NCBI GenBank assembly: GCA_041394705.1
Contig: JAWKHS010000004.1
Coordinates: 124,001-188,000 of the forward strand
Length of the DNA: 64,000 nucleotides
Direction of reading: 5' to 3'
Source of the DNA: Vicinamibacterales bacterium
GTDB taxonomy: Bacteria > Acidobacteriota > Vicinamibacteria > Vicinamibacterales > UBA2999
Positions 54,814 to 63,752 of the stretch are shown here, one piece after another (the stretch's first letter is position 1; each line of letters begins with the position of its first letter). Under the pieces are notes generated by a model. That model saw nothing but the letters and a program-made list of their open reading frames with translations. It did not search any database and was not told the DNA's origin. Made by a program: the position numbers and the translations under genes.

Positions 54814-55745
54814 AGGCACTCGTCACGGGCGGAGCCGGGTTCATCGGCTCGCATCTCAGCGAGCTCCTGCTCGACCGCGGCGCCGAAGTGGTCGCGCTGG
54901 ACTGCTTCACCGACTACTACGCCCGCGAGATCAAGGAGTCGAACCTGGCCGCGCTGCGTGGGCGCGCGGGATACCGGCTGCACGAGACCGCGATCAAGGA
55001 CGCCGACCTGCCCACGCTGCTCGACGGCGTCACGCACGTCTTCCACCTGGCGGCGCAGGCCGGCGTGCGCAAGAGCTGGGGCGCCGACTTCCGCGTGTAC
55101 ACGGAGCTCAACATCGACGCCACGCAGATCCTGCTCGAGGCCTGCGCCGGCCGGCCGATCGAGCGCGTCGTCTACGCGTCGAGCTCGTCGGTGTACGGGG
55201 ACCTGGTGGCCATGCCGATGCGCGAGGACGCGCTGCCGCAGCCGGTGTCGCCCTACGGCGTCTCGAAGCTGTCGGCCGAGCAGCTCTGCTACCTCTACCA
55301 CGTCAATCACCGTGTGCCGACCGTCTCGCTCCGGTACTTCACGGTGTACGGCCCACGGCAGCGGCCCGACATGGGTTTCCATCGCTTCTTTTCGGCGGTC
55401 GAGGCGGGACGCCCGCTGCTGCAGTACGGCGACGGATTGCAGACCCGCGACTTCACGTTCGTGGCCGACGCCGCCCGCGCCACCGCCGATGCGGCCGTCC
55501 GTGGAGTGCCCGGGCGCGTCTACAATATCGGTGGCGGGTCTCGCGTGACCCTGCTCGAGGTGTTCGACCTCATCGGCAAGGTGTCCGGACGTTCCGTGCT
55601 GATCGACAAGCAGCCGCCCCAGAAGGGCGACATGCGCGACACCTATGCGGACACCACCCTGGCGAAGGCCGATCTCGGCTTCGCGCCGACCGTGACCCTC
55701 GAAGAAGGCCTGACGGCGATGCACCGATGGTTCGTGAGCCGATGA
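54810..55745 (+). CDS. NAD-dependent nucleotide-sugar epimerase/dehydratase (GalE/UDP-glucuronate epimerase-like)
   Basis: A 311-residue extended short-chain dehydrogenase. The dinucleotide motif GGAGFIGSH, the serine strand VVYASSSSVYGD and the catalytic Tyr-Lys of SPYGVSK are present. It is more like WcaG/UDP-glucuronate-4-epimerase-type proteins than GalE by its LRYFTVYGPRQRPDMGFHRF segment. Likely role is in making surface polysaccharide precursors. Substrate is undetermined. It is linked by ATGA overlaps to the thioesterase and the BamD-like lipoprotein. Confidence 0.88.
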   Translation: MKALVTGGAGFIGSHLSELLLDRGAEVVALDCFTDYYAREIKESNLAALRGRAGYRLHETAIKDADLPTLLDGVTHVFHLAAQAGVRKSWGADFRVYTELNIDATQILLEACAGRPIERVVYASSSSVYGDLVAMPMREDALPQPVSPYGVSKLSAEQLCYLYHVNHRVPTVSLRYFTVYGPRQRPDMGFHRFFSAVEAGRPLLQYGDGLQTRDFTFVADAARATADAAVRGVPGRVYNIGGGSRVTLLEVFDLIGKVSGRSVLIDKQPPQKGDMRDTYADTTLAKADLGFAPTVTLEEGLTAMHRWFVSR

Positions 55746-56542
55746 CGACCCGCGCGGGATGGCGGGCCTTGACCCTGGCCCTGGCGTGCGCCGTAGCCGC
55801 CTGTGGCGGCGAACGCGCCGCGCTGCCGCCGGGCAGCGCACAGGCGGACCAGTTCCTCTTCGAGCGGGGCTCCGAGGCCCTCAAGGAGAAGAAGTGGCTG
55901 CCGGCGCGGGAGTACTTCCGCCAGATCGTCGACAACTACCCGCAGAGCCCCTACCGGCCGGACGCGAAGCTCGCCGTCGGTGACACCTACATCGGGGAGC
56001 ACACCACCGAGAGCCTGATGCTGGCGGTGAACGAGTTCCGCGAGTTCCAGACGTTCTACCCGACCAACCCCCGCGCCGACTACGCCCAGTACCGGCTGGC
56101 CTACGCCGTGGCCGAGCAGATGCTGGCACCGGAGCGCGACCAGACCAACACCAAGGAAGCGATCAAGGAACTCCAGGTGTTCCTGGACCGGTATCCGAAC
56201 AGCCCCCTCATGCCCGAGGCGCAGGCGCTGATGCGCCGGGCCAAGGACCGGTTGAGCGAAGCCGGCTACCGCGTCGGCTTCTATTACTTCCGCGCCCACT
56301 ACTACCCCGGAGCCATCGATCGTTTCAAGGAAGTGCTCAAGGAGGACCCGGGCTACACGAAGCGCGACGCCGTGTACTACCACCTCGGCGAGTCCCTCCT
56401 CCGGCAGAACCTTCCGACCTCCAAGGCCGAGGCCCTGCCCTACTTCGAACGCCTCCTGAGCGAGTTCGAACAAAGTTCGTATCTGGAGTCGGCGCGCCGT
56501 CGGGTCGAAGAATTGAAAGGAGCTTCCTCCGAACAAAGGTAG
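55742..56542 (+). CDS. BamD/YfiO-like outer-membrane lipoprotein with TPR repeats
   Basis: A 266-residue lipoprotein: signal peptide with lipobox VAAC, lipidated Cys21, then TPR-type helices in five or so repeats. FERGSEALKEKKWLPAREYFRQIVDNYPQSPYRPDAKL (partial: AREYFRQIVDNYPQSPYRPDAK) is the typical BamD/ComL start. BamD is a subunit of the beta-barrel assembly machine and would be required in a diderm; the exact identity as BamD rather than another YfiO-type lipoprotein is likely but not proved, since other bam genes are not in the window. ATG at 55742 overlaps the epimerase stop. Confidence 0.85.
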   Translation: MTTRAGWRALTLALACAVAACGGERAALPPGSAQADQFLFERGSEALKEKKWLPAREYFRQIVDNYPQSPYRPDAKLAVGDTYIGEHTTESLMLAVNEFREFQTFYPTNPRADYAQYRLAYAVAEQMLAPERDQTNTKEAIKELQVFLDRYPNSPLMPEAQALMRRAKDRLSEAGYRVGFYYFRAHYYPGAIDRFKEVLKEDPGYTKRDAVYYHLGESLLRQNLPTSKAEALPYFERLLSEFEQSSYLESARRRVEELKGASSEQR

Positions 56543-56547
56543 GTCGT

Positions 56548-57330
56548 ATGCGCCGAGTCGTAATGTTGTGTGCACTGCTGAGCGGCGTCGTGTCCTGGGA
56601 GGCGGCGGCACAGCAGCCGCTTGACCCCGGCGCGTTCGGTTCGCTGGGGATGTACCCCAAGCGGCTGAGCTGTTCGGACATCCCCACGTACAGCGAGCCC
56701 CGCCCCGAGCACCGCCTCATGGCGGCGCACGAGCCGGATGCGAAGCTGCGCCGGGCGTTCTCTACGCCAGACCTGCTCACGATTCCCGGCGGCACCTCCG
56801 CCGGTCTCCAGGTGGGCCAGCAGTTCTTCGTCCGCCGCCTGCTGCTCTCGCCGAACCACGAGAAGCCATCCATGGACGCCCCGGGCATGGTCCACACGGC
56901 CGGCTGGGTCACCATCGTGGGCGCCGACTCCTTCGCGGCCCTGGCGCGGATCGATCACGCCTGCGACGGCTTCGTCAAGGGCGACTATCTGGAGCCGTTC
57001 TCCGCCGCGCCGATGCCGACGGCCGTGGCCGACCCCGGCGAGCCCCGGTTCGAGGACATGGGCCGGCTGATGTTCGGCAACGACGGCCGCCGGACCTTCG
57101 CCAACGGCGACATCATCGTCGTGAACCGCGGCGCGACGCACGGCGTCACCGCCGGCGCCCGGCTGGCCATCTTCCGCGACGTGAAGACCGGCGGGCCGCT
57201 GGTGCCCGTCGGACAGGCGATCGTGCTGACGGTGGGCGCCGACACGTCCACGGTCATCGCCGATCGCGTGCGGGATGCCCTGGAGGCCGGGGACTGGGTC
57301 GGGCTGCAGGACGGTCAGACGCGGCCGTAG
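56548..57330 (+). CDS. Exported protein of unknown function
   Basis: A 260-residue protein with a signal peptide (VVMLCALLSGVVSWEAAAQ). The mature part has two related halves: residues about 75-150 (GTSAGLQVGQQFFVRRL, then GWVTIVGADSFAALARIDHACDGFVKGDYL) and about 170-255 (GDIIVVNRGATHGVTAGARLAIFRD, then GQAIVLTVGADTSTVIADRVRDALEAGDWVG). The shared pattern, G-x-T/A-x-G-L/V-x-x-G plus a later V-x-V-G-A-D-[ST]-x-x-A/V-x-I-x-[DR], points to a tandem beta-barrel (FlgT-C or LysM-associated-like) fold. It lies six bases after the BamD-like gene and might be an envelope partner. Function unknown. Confidence 0.7.
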   Translation: MRRVVMLCALLSGVVSWEAAAQQPLDPGAFGSLGMYPKRLSCSDIPTYSEPRPEHRLMAAHEPDAKLRRAFSTPDLLTIPGGTSAGLQVGQQFFVRRLLLSPNHEKPSMDAPGMVHTAGWVTIVGADSFAALARIDHACDGFVKGDYLEPFSAAPMPTAVADPGEPRFEDMGRLMFGNDGRRTFANGDIIVVNRGATHGVTAGARLAIFRDVKTGGPLVPVGQAIVLTVGADTSTVIADRVRDALEAGDWVGLQDGQTRP

Positions 57331-57346
57331 CCGTCTTCGTCGTGGA

Positions 57347-57378
57347 CGCGCGCGGGCGTCACCCGATGCCCGCGTGCG
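57347..57378. terminator. Long hairpin between convergent exported-protein gene and pgsA
   Basis: CGCGCGCGGGC (57347-57357) pairs with GCCCGCGTGCG (57368-57378), eleven pairs with one G.U, loop of ten bases. It is 17 bases after the plus-strand stop and 8 bases before the pgsA stop. No U tract follows. Confidence 0.5.
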
Positions 57379-57385
57379 ACGCTCT

Positions 57386-58009
57386 TCAGGCAGCCCCGCT
57401 CTTGTGCCGCGCCCGCCGCGCCTGCGCCGCCGCGAAGTCGTCCGCCGCCGTGGCCACCTGGTTCATGGCGCGCCCCACGCGCCAGAAGTAGTCCAGCGCC
57501 GAGCCGAGCGCCGTCGCCATCACGGCCCACAGCATCAGGCGGCCCAGCTGCAGCAGGAGCGGCGCCCGCTCCCAGCCGAGGAGGAGCAGCAGCACGGCCA
57601 CCACCTGCGCGACCATCTTCAGCTTCCCGAGCGGCGAGGCCGGGACGACCAGGCCCCGTGACAGCGCCACGCTGCGCAGCCCGGTGACGGCCAGCTCCCG
57701 GCCGATGATGACGGCCACCATCCACGCGGGCGCGAGGTCGATTTGGACGAGCGAGACGAGCGTGGCCGAGATGAGCAGCTTGTCGGCGATCGGGTCGAGC
57801 ACCTGGCCCACCCACGTCACCTGCTGCCGCCGCCGCGCCAGGTAGCCGTCGAGCCAGTCGGTGAGCGAGGCCAGCCCGAAGATGGCCGCCGCGACGAACT
57901 CCACGTGCACGCCGGCCACGGCCCGCCCTTCGAACTTGGTGAGCAGCACCACGACGAGCAGCGGCACCAGGAAGATGCGGACGACCGTCAGCGCGTTCGG
58001 CAGGTTCAT
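57386..58009 (-). CDS. pgsA: CDP-diacylglycerol-glycerol-3-phosphate 3-phosphatidyltransferase
   Basis: A 207-residue CDP-alcohol phosphatidyltransferase with about six membrane helices. The metal-binding signature is complete: DWLDGYLARRR...G...D...D (DWLDGYLAR, then GQVLDPIADK). It starts MNLPNALTVVRIFLVP, typical for PgsA. It makes phosphatidylglycerol phosphate, the precursor of phosphatidylglycerol and cardiolipin. The C-terminal tail of 25 polar residues is extra. Divergent from the sugar-nucleotide gene. Confidence 0.93.
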   Translation of the reverse strand: MNLPNALTVVRIFLVPLLVVVLLTKFEGRAVAGVHVEFVAAAIFGLASLTDWLDGYLARRRQQVTWVGQVLDPIADKLLISATLVSLVQIDLAPAWMVAVIIGRELAVTGLRSVALSRGLVVPASPLGKLKMVAQVVAVLLLLLGWERAPLLLQLGRLMLWAVMATALGSALDYFWRVGRAMNQVATAADDFAAAQARRARHKSGAA

Positions 58010-58027
58010 GGCGGGCCGGACGGCGCG

Positions 58028-58033
58028 ATTCTA
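58028..58033 (-). promoter_or_regulatory. -10 box of pgsA
   Basis: TAGAAT on the minus strand, 18 bases before the ATG at 58009; predicted leader about 12 bases. Confidence 0.45.
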
Positions 58034-58085
58034 CCGCCGCCCCGCGCCCCACACAACCGAGCCCGGCCGTGGCGGGAGGCTCGTG

Positions 58086-58091
58086 TATTAT
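58086..58091 (+). promoter_or_regulatory. -10 box of the sugar-nucleotidyltransferase gene
   Basis: TATTAT, 11 bases before the ATG at 58103; predicted leader about five bases, no Shine-Dalgarno. Confidence 0.45.
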
Positions 58092-58102
58092 CAAGTGTTC
58101 CC

Positions 58103-59158
58103 ATGAAGGCGATTCTCCTCGCAGGAGGCAAGGGCACGCGGCTGCGGCCCCTGACGCTCCACACGCCGAAGCCGATCGTGCCCATCTTCGATCGCCCGTT
58201 CCTGAGCTATCAGATCGGTCTCCTCACGCAGGTTCCTGAGATCGACGAGGTGATCCTGAGCCTCAACTACCAGCCGCGCCGGCTGGAAGAGACGTTCGGC
58301 GACGGCAGCGGCGTGGGCATGCGCCTGCGCTACGTCGTCGAGTCGTCGCCGCTCGGCACCGGCGGCGCCATCCGCTTCGCCGCCCAGGGCGTCGAGGACA
58401 CGCTGGTCGTCTTCAACGGCGACGTCATGACGTCGGTCGACGTCGCGGCCGTGATCCGGATGCACCGCGAGCGCAAGGCCAAGGCCACGATCGTGCTGAC
58501 GCCGGTGCCCAATCCCACGGCGTACGGGCTCGTCGAGACCGATGCCGACGGCAACGTCCGGCAGTTCCTCGAGAAGCCGGCCGCCGACCAGATCACGTGC
58601 GACACGATCAACGCCGGCATCTACGTCCTGGAGCCGGACACGTTCGACCGCATCCCGAAGGACGGGCCCTACTCCATCGAGCGGGGCTACTTTCCGTCCC
58701 TCGTCGCCAATGGCGAGACGTTCGTGGCCTACGTCGAGCGCGGCTACTGGATCGACATCGGGACCCCGGAGAAATACCGCGACGTCCACCGCGATATCTT
58801 CGACGGTCGGTGCCCCCTCGGGCCGGCGGGCATCGCCTCCGGAAGGCCCGTCGTGTCACCCGACGCCAGGGTCGAGGACGGCGCCGTCGTGGAAGGTCCG
58901 TGTTTCCTCGATGCGGGCGTGGTGGTCAAGGCGGGCGCCAGGGTGGGCCCCTACTCGGTGCTGGGGCGATCCGTGCTCGTCGAAGAAGGGGCGTCCGTCC
59001 AGGGCGCCATCGTCTGGCCGAACGCCCGGATCTCGCGCGATGCCGAGGTGGGCGCCGCGCTCGTCGGGCGGAGCTGCCACGTGGGCAAGAACGCTGTCGT
59101 CGGACCCCAGGCCATCCTGGGCGACAAGACGACGTTGTCGGATTACACCCGGGCCTGA
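58103..59158 (+). CDS. Sugar-1-phosphate nucleotidyltransferase (GDP-mannose pyrophosphorylase-like) with left-handed beta-helix
   Basis: A 351-residue protein. The N-terminal nucleotidyltransferase domain starts MKAILLAGGKGTRLRPLT and has VVFNGDVMTSVD and the LEKP region with INAGIYVLEP. The C-terminal third has hexapeptide-like repeats (VVSPDARVEDGAVVEGP; VGPYSVLGRSVLVEEGASVQG) forming a left-handed beta-helix. This is the GMPPB/ManC-type arrangement with the mutase gene next door, so mannose-1-phosphate to GDP-mannose is the best guess; glucose-1-phosphate is an alternative. It probably feeds cell-surface glycans. Confidence 0.85.
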   Translation: MKAILLAGGKGTRLRPLTLHTPKPIVPIFDRPFLSYQIGLLTQVPEIDEVILSLNYQPRRLEETFGDGSGVGMRLRYVVESSPLGTGGAIRFAAQGVEDTLVVFNGDVMTSVDVAAVIRMHRERKAKATIVLTPVPNPTAYGLVETDADGNVRQFLEKPAADQITCDTINAGIYVLEPDTFDRIPKDGPYSIERGYFPSLVANGETFVAYVERGYWIDIGTPEKYRDVHRDIFDGRCPLGPAGIASGRPVVSPDARVEDGAVVEGPCFLDAGVVVKAGARVGPYSVLGRSVLVEEGASVQGAIVWPNARISRDAEVGAALVGRSCHVGKNAVVGPQAILGDKTTLSDYTRA

Positions 59159-59179
59159 GCGCCCGCTGAACAGGACCCG

Positions 59180-60535
59180 ATGGCCATCGACCCCGCGATC
59201 TTCAAGGCATACGACGTCCGCGGCCTCTATCCAGGCGAGGTCAACGAGGACGCCTTCCGCGCCCTCGGCCGCGCCTTCGCGGCGTTCCTGGGCCCCGGCA
59301 CCGTCGCCGTCACCCGCGACATGCGGGTCTCGTCGCCCAGCCTGACGGCCGCGTTCATCGACGGCGTGACCACGCAGGGCGTCCACGTGAAGGACGGCGG
59401 GCTGGCCGGCACGGACATGATGTACTACGCCGTGGCCAGCGCCGGCCTGCTCGGCGGCGCCCAGATCACGGCCTCGCACAACCCCAAGCAGTACAACGGC
59501 TGCAAGATGGTGAAGGCCGAGGCCTTCCCGCTCAGCGGCGAGTCCGGCATCCGAGAGATGAAGGAGATGCTGCAGGCCGACGCCCTGCCGGCGCCAGCGG
59601 CGGCGCGCGGGAACGTGACGCCGCTCGACATCATGGCGCCCTACGTGGACCACGTGATGGGCTTCATCGAACCCGGCGTCATCCAGCCGTTCACCACGGT
59701 GCTCGACGCCGGCAGTGGCATCGCCGGCGCCGTGGCGCCACACCTCTTCGACCGCCTTCCCTGCAGGACGACGCGGCTCTGCTTCGAGGTGGACGGCACC
59801 TTCCCGAACCACGAAGCGAATCCCCTGATCGAGGAGAACCGGCAGGACATCACGGCCGAGGTCCTGAGGCAGAAGGCCGACATCGGCATCGCCTGGGACG
59901 GCGATGCGGACCGCTGCTTCTTCATCGACGGCGCGGGCGAGTTCATCGCCGGGGACTTCATCACCGCGCTCCTCGCCGAGGCGGCGCTCATGAAGCAGCC
60001 CGGGGCGACCATCGTGTACGACGTGCGGGCCAGCCATGCCGTGAAGGACACGGTCGCCCGCTACGGGGGCCGGGCCCTGATGAACCGCGTCGGCCATGCC
60101 TTCATCAAGCGCCGCATGCGCGAGGAGGATGGGCTCTTCGGCGGCGAGGTCACCGGGCACTACTACTTCAAGGACAACTACTACGCCGACAACGGCTTCA
60201 TCCCGGCGCTGCTCATCCTGGAGCTGATGTCCCGGAAGGGCCAGTCGCTGCGCGACCTCCTGGCGCCGCTGCGCGAGCGCTACTTCATCTCGGGGGAGAT
60301 CAACACCAAGCTGTCCAGCATGGCGGTGGTGCCGGCGACGCTCGAGCGGCTGGCGAAGGAGTACGCGCACGGCCACGTCTACCACCTCGACGGCATCTCG
60401 GTGGAGTTCGATGACTGGCACTTCAACGTCCGCGCGTCGAACACCGAGCCGCTGCTGCGCCTGAATCTCGAGGGCACGACGCCCGAGATCATGGAGAAGC
60501 GACGCGACGAGGTGCTGGCGATCATCCGCGGCTAG
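59180..60535 (+). CDS. manB: Phosphomannomutase/phosphoglucomutase
   Basis: A 451-residue alpha-D-phosphohexomutase. The N-terminal FKAYDVRGLYPGEVNEDAF, catalytic phospho-Ser loop TASHNPKQYNG, metal loop DGDADRCFFIDG, sugar-binding GGEVTGHYYF and phosphate-binding RASNTEPLLRLN are all present. It interconverts mannose- or glucose-6-phosphate and -1-phosphate, supplying the nucleotidyltransferase encoded 21 bases upstream. No Shine-Dalgarno is obvious; probably the same operon. Confidence 0.92.
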   Translation: MAIDPAIFKAYDVRGLYPGEVNEDAFRALGRAFAAFLGPGTVAVTRDMRVSSPSLTAAFIDGVTTQGVHVKDGGLAGTDMMYYAVASAGLLGGAQITASHNPKQYNGCKMVKAEAFPLSGESGIREMKEMLQADALPAPAAARGNVTPLDIMAPYVDHVMGFIEPGVIQPFTTVLDAGSGIAGAVAPHLFDRLPCRTTRLCFEVDGTFPNHEANPLIEENRQDITAEVLRQKADIGIAWDGDADRCFFIDGAGEFIAGDFITALLAEAALMKQPGATIVYDVRASHAVKDTVARYGGRALMNRVGHAFIKRRMREEDGLFGGEVTGHYYFKDNYYADNGFIPALLILELMSRKGQSLRDLLAPLRERYFISGEINTKLSSMAVVPATLERLAKEYAHGHVYHLDGISVEFDDWHFNVRASNTEPLLRLNLEGTTPEIMEKRRDEVLAIIRG

Positions 60536-60551
60536 CGCCGCGGCTGCCGTG

Positions 60552-60573
60552 CTCCCCGTCCGGGGAGTAGACT
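60552..60573 (+). promoter_or_regulatory. Dyad and -10 box upstream of copA (possible metal-responsive operator)
   Basis: CTCCCC (60552-60557) and GGGGAG (60562-60567) around GTCC, immediately followed by TAGACT (60568-60573), five bases before the ATG at 60579. A dyad directly upstream of the -10 is where MerR/CueR-type regulators bind in copA promoters, usually with a 19-base spacer; here a -35 is not obvious. The same hairpin might act as a terminator for manB, whose stop is 16 bases upstream. Confidence 0.4.
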
Positions 60574-60578
60574 GAACG

Positions 60579-62954
60579 ATGCGGCCGCCCGTCGCGGCCG
60601 GACCAGTGGCCGAGACCCAGACCGCTCCCCCGCCGCCCGCGACCAGGCGCGTCACCTTTCCCGTGAAGGGCATGACGTGCGCCGCGTGCCAGTCGGCGGT
60701 GGAGCGCAGCCTGGTGCGGTCGGACGGCGTGCGCGAGGCCAGCGTGAACCTCATGCTGCACTCGGCGACCGTCACCTACGATCCGGCCAGGACCACGCTG
60801 GACGGCCTGCTGGCGGCCGTCAACGACATCGGCTACGAGGCGGAAGCGCCCGCGGCGGACGACGCGCTCGGGTCCCCGGCGGCCCGCGCCGCCCTGGACG
60901 AGCCGGCGGATCCGACCCTGTGGTGGAAGGCGGGCACGAGCCTGGCGGCCGGGCTGATCGCGATGCTGGCGGGGGTGCCGCTGATGGTGCCGGCCGGCGC
61001 CGAGCGCGCGGATCACCTGGTGACGGCCGATCCGTTCATGCGGTGGGTGATGAGCGCCGTCGGCCCGTGGCTGCAGCGCGCCCTCCCGTGGCTCTACGCC
61101 GTGCCGCCGGCCGCCATCACCTGGAGCCTGGCGGCGGTGACGGCGGCGGTCATGGCCTGGGCGGGCCGCGGCTTCTACGTCCGCGCCTGGAAGAACCTCA
61201 CGCACGGCACGGCCGACATGAACTCCCTCGTGGCGCTCGGCACCGGCGCGGCCTTCGTCTACTCGCTGGTGGCCACGGCGGCGCCCGGCGTCTTCACCCG
61301 CGCAGGTGTGGCACCCGACGTGTACTACGAGGCGGTGCTCTTCATCATCGCGCTCGTCCTGATGGGCCGGGGCCTCGAGGCGCGCGCCAAGCACCAGGCC
61401 ACCCGCGCGCTCGGCCGCCTGGTGGCCCTGCAGCCGTCGACGGCGCGCGTGCGGACGCCGGACGGCGACGTCGATCGTCCGCTCGGCGCGATCGCGGTGG
61501 GCGACGTCGTGGTGGTGCGCCCCGGCGAGCGGATGCCCGTGGACGGCGTCGTCGCCGAGGGACGATCCGCGGTGGACGAGGCGATGCTGACCGGCGAGCC
61601 GATCCCCGTCGAGAAGGCCGCGGGCGATCGGGTGGTCGGCGGCACCGTGAACGGCACCGGCGCGCTCGTCGTGCGGACGACCGCGGTGGGCGGGGCCAGC
61701 GTCCTGGCGCAGATCGTCCGGCTCATCGAGGACGCCCAGGCCTCGAGAGCCCCGATCCAGCACCTGGCGGACCGGGTGGCCGCCGTCTTCGTGCCCGTGG
61801 TGGCCGGTCTGGCGCTGCTGACGGTTGCGATCTGGTGGCTGTTCGGGGGCGAGGCCGGCCTCGTACGCGCGTTCGCCAGCGGCGTGGCCGTGCTGATCAT
61901 CGCCTGCCCGTGCGCGATGGGGTTGGCCGTGCCCACCGCCGTGATGGTGGCGACGGGCCGCGGCGCCGAGTCGGGCGTCCTCTTCAAGGGCGGCGAGGCC
62001 CTGCAACGCGCGGCCGACGTGACGGCCGTCGTCTTCGACAAGACGGGCACGCTGACCGTGGGCCGTCCGGTGGTCACCGGCGTGCGGCCGATCGGTGACG
62101 GGATATCGGCGGACCAGGTCCTCACCTGGGCCGCCGCTGTCGGCGCTTCGTCGGAGCATCCGCTCGCCGCGGCCATCGTCGCCGAGGCGGCGGCCCGCGC
62201 GATCGCCCTGCCTGGCGCGAGCGGATTCGCGAGTGCGTCAGGGCTCGGCGCCACCGGAACCGTCCAGGGCGCGGTCGTGAAGATGGGCCGCGCCGGCTAC
62301 GTCGCTGGAACGTCGCCGGTGGTCTCCGACGGCGGCACGAACACCGCGGTGCACGTCTCGGTGGACGGCGTGCCCGTGGGCGTCATCGATCTCGACGACC
62401 CGCTCAGGGACGAAGCGCCCGCGGCCGTCGGCCGCGTGTCGGCGCTCGGCGTGCTGCCAGTGCTCCTGACCGGCGACCGCCAGGCGCCGGCCGCCCGCGT
62501 CGGAGACGCGGTGGGGATCTCGCGCGTCGTGTCCGGCGTGCTGCCCGCCGGGAAGAAGGACGAGGTCGAGCGCCTGCAGGCCGAGGGGCGCGTGGTGGCC
62601 ATGGTGGGCGACGGCATCAACGACGCGCCGGCCCTGGCGCAGGCCGACGTGGGAATCGCCATGGCGTCGGGCACGGACGTCGCCGTCGACGCGGCCGATG
62701 TCGTGCTGATGCGGCCGGACGTGCGAGGCGTGGCCCGCGCGATGACGCTGGCGCGGCGCACCATGCGCGTGATGCGTCAGAACCTGTTCTGGGCCTTCGT
62801 CTACAACGTGATCGGGATCCCGATCGCCGCCGGCGCGCTCTACCCCGCCTTCGGGGTCCTGCTGAGTCCCGTCCTGGCCAGCGCCGCGATGGCGTTCAGC
62901 TCGGTGAGCGTCGTCGCCAACAGCCTGCGCCTGCGCACGGCGCGGCTCGACTGA
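60579..62954 (+). CDS. copA: Copper-exporting P1B-type ATPase
   Basis: A 791-residue ATPase. N-terminal heavy-metal-associated domain with GMTCAAC (31-37), eight membrane helices, the ion-channel motif CPC in ACPCAMGLAVPT (about 444-446), phosphorylation site DKTGTLTVG (about 487), the HP locus SSEHPLAAAI and GDGINDAPALAQAD. CPC plus the C-terminal helix residues NxxxxxxxN (YNVIGIPIAAG) mark the Cu(I) subgroup (P1B-1). It pumps Cu(I) out of the cytoplasm. It begins five bases after a TAGACT box, so it is probably leaderless and separately controlled. Confidence 0.96.
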   Translation: MRPPVAAGPVAETQTAPPPPATRRVTFPVKGMTCAACQSAVERSLVRSDGVREASVNLMLHSATVTYDPARTTLDGLLAAVNDIGYEAEAPAADDALGSPAARAALDEPADPTLWWKAGTSLAAGLIAMLAGVPLMVPAGAERADHLVTADPFMRWVMSAVGPWLQRALPWLYAVPPAAITWSLAAVTAAVMAWAGRGFYVRAWKNLTHGTADMNSLVALGTGAAFVYSLVATAAPGVFTRAGVAPDVYYEAVLFIIALVLMGRGLEARAKHQATRALGRLVALQPSTARVRTPDGDVDRPLGAIAVGDVVVVRPGERMPVDGVVAEGRSAVDEAMLTGEPIPVEKAAGDRVVGGTVNGTGALVVRTTAVGGASVLAQIVRLIEDAQASRAPIQHLADRVAAVFVPVVAGLALLTVAIWWLFGGEAGLVRAFASGVAVLIIACPCAMGLAVPTAVMVATGRGAESGVLFKGGEALQRAADVTAVVFDKTGTLTVGRPVVTGVRPIGDGISADQVLTWAAAVGASSEHPLAAAIVAEAAARAIALPGASGFASASGLGATGTVQGAVVKMGRAGYVAGTSPVVSDGGTNTAVHVSVDGVPVGVIDLDDPLRDEAPAAVGRVSALGVLPVLLTGDRQAPAARVGDAVGISRVVSGVLPAGKKDEVERLQAEGRVVAMVGDGINDAPALAQADVGIAMASGTDVAVDAADVVLMRPDVRGVARAMTLARRTMRVMRQNLFWAFVYNVIGIPIAAGALYPAFGVLLSPVLASAAMAFSSVSVVANSLRLRTARLD

Positions 62955-62969
62955 CGCCGGCCGGGCGTC
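62953..62969 (+). terminator. Hairpin at the copA stop
   Basis: GACGCC (62953-62958) pairs with GGCGTC (62964-62969) around GGCCG. It starts inside the copA stop codon. Six pairs and no U tract, so termination is only plausible. Confidence 0.4.
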
Positions 62970-63023
62970 GCCGTGCGGGCGGCGCCGAATACGCCGGCCG
63001 CGAGCCTCAGAGGAAGGGAACTG

Positions 63024-63098
<75 letters not shown>

Positions 63099-63135
63099 TC
63101 AGTGGCGCCATTCTACCACCCCGGCCGCGGCCCGG

Positions 63136-63750
63136 TCAGTGGATGGACACGCCGGCGCCCAGGGCCACGCGGGTGTTCGCGGCGCCCGCGGCGCGCGCGG
63201 CCGTGGCGGCGCGGGGCGTCAGCGCCCAGAACCGCAAGTCGAGGCTGACCGCCACGTGGCGGGTCACGAACCAGCGGGCGCCGCCGCCGTAGTGCACGAC
63301 GAGGCCCCAGGAGGCGGGCGATGGGGTGCTGCCATCGACGTCCGAGCGGACTGACGCCGCGCCGGCCCCGGCCGACAGGTAGCTCCAGCCGTCCCGGTGC
63401 CCGAAGGCGAGCGCCGCGTGTGGTGCGAAAGTCAGGAGGCGGGTCGTGACGGTCGGGCCGTCGATGGCCGTCGCGCGCCCTTGCACGGCAAGAGCCGAGA
63501 GCCCGACCGCGAGGCGGCGAAAGCGTCCCGGACCGACGAAGAGGCTGGCGCCGACTTCCCCGCCGAACCCGCGGCCCGGGACCACGCCGTTCGACACGAC
63601 AGGAGTCCAGCCGGCGCCCGACGGCAGCGACGCCGTCAACGCTCGCACATCCACGACGGCCCCCGTCAGGGGATCGGGGCCCTGCGCGTGAGCGTGGCTG
63701 GCGACGCCGAGCGCCGCCAGCGCCAGCGCCGCCGCCAGCCGCCGTCGCAC
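63136..63750 (-). CDS. Predicted outer-membrane beta-barrel protein
   Basis: A 204-residue protein with a signal peptide (AAALALAALGVASHAHAQ) and a mature part of amphipathic beta strands with alternating aromatic residues (SLFVGPGRFRRLAVGLSAL; GWSYLSAGAGAASV; RWFVTRHVAVSLDLRFW), typical of small eight-stranded barrels of the OmpA/OmpW type. The usual terminal aromatic residue is replaced by ...GVSIH, so the barrel call is moderate. No specific function. Its start lies two bases from the stop of the next gene on the same strand. Confidence 0.6.
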   Translation of the reverse strand: MRRRLAAALALAALGVASHAHAQGPDPLTGAVVDVRALTASLPSGAGWTPVVSNGVVPGRGFGGEVGASLFVGPGRFRRLAVGLSALAVQGRATAIDGPTVTTRLLTFAPHAALAFGHRDGWSYLSAGAGAASVRSDVDGSTPSPASWGLVVHYGGGARWFVTRHVAVSLDLRFWALTPRAATAARAAGAANTRVALGAGVSIH

Positions 63751-63752
63751 GG

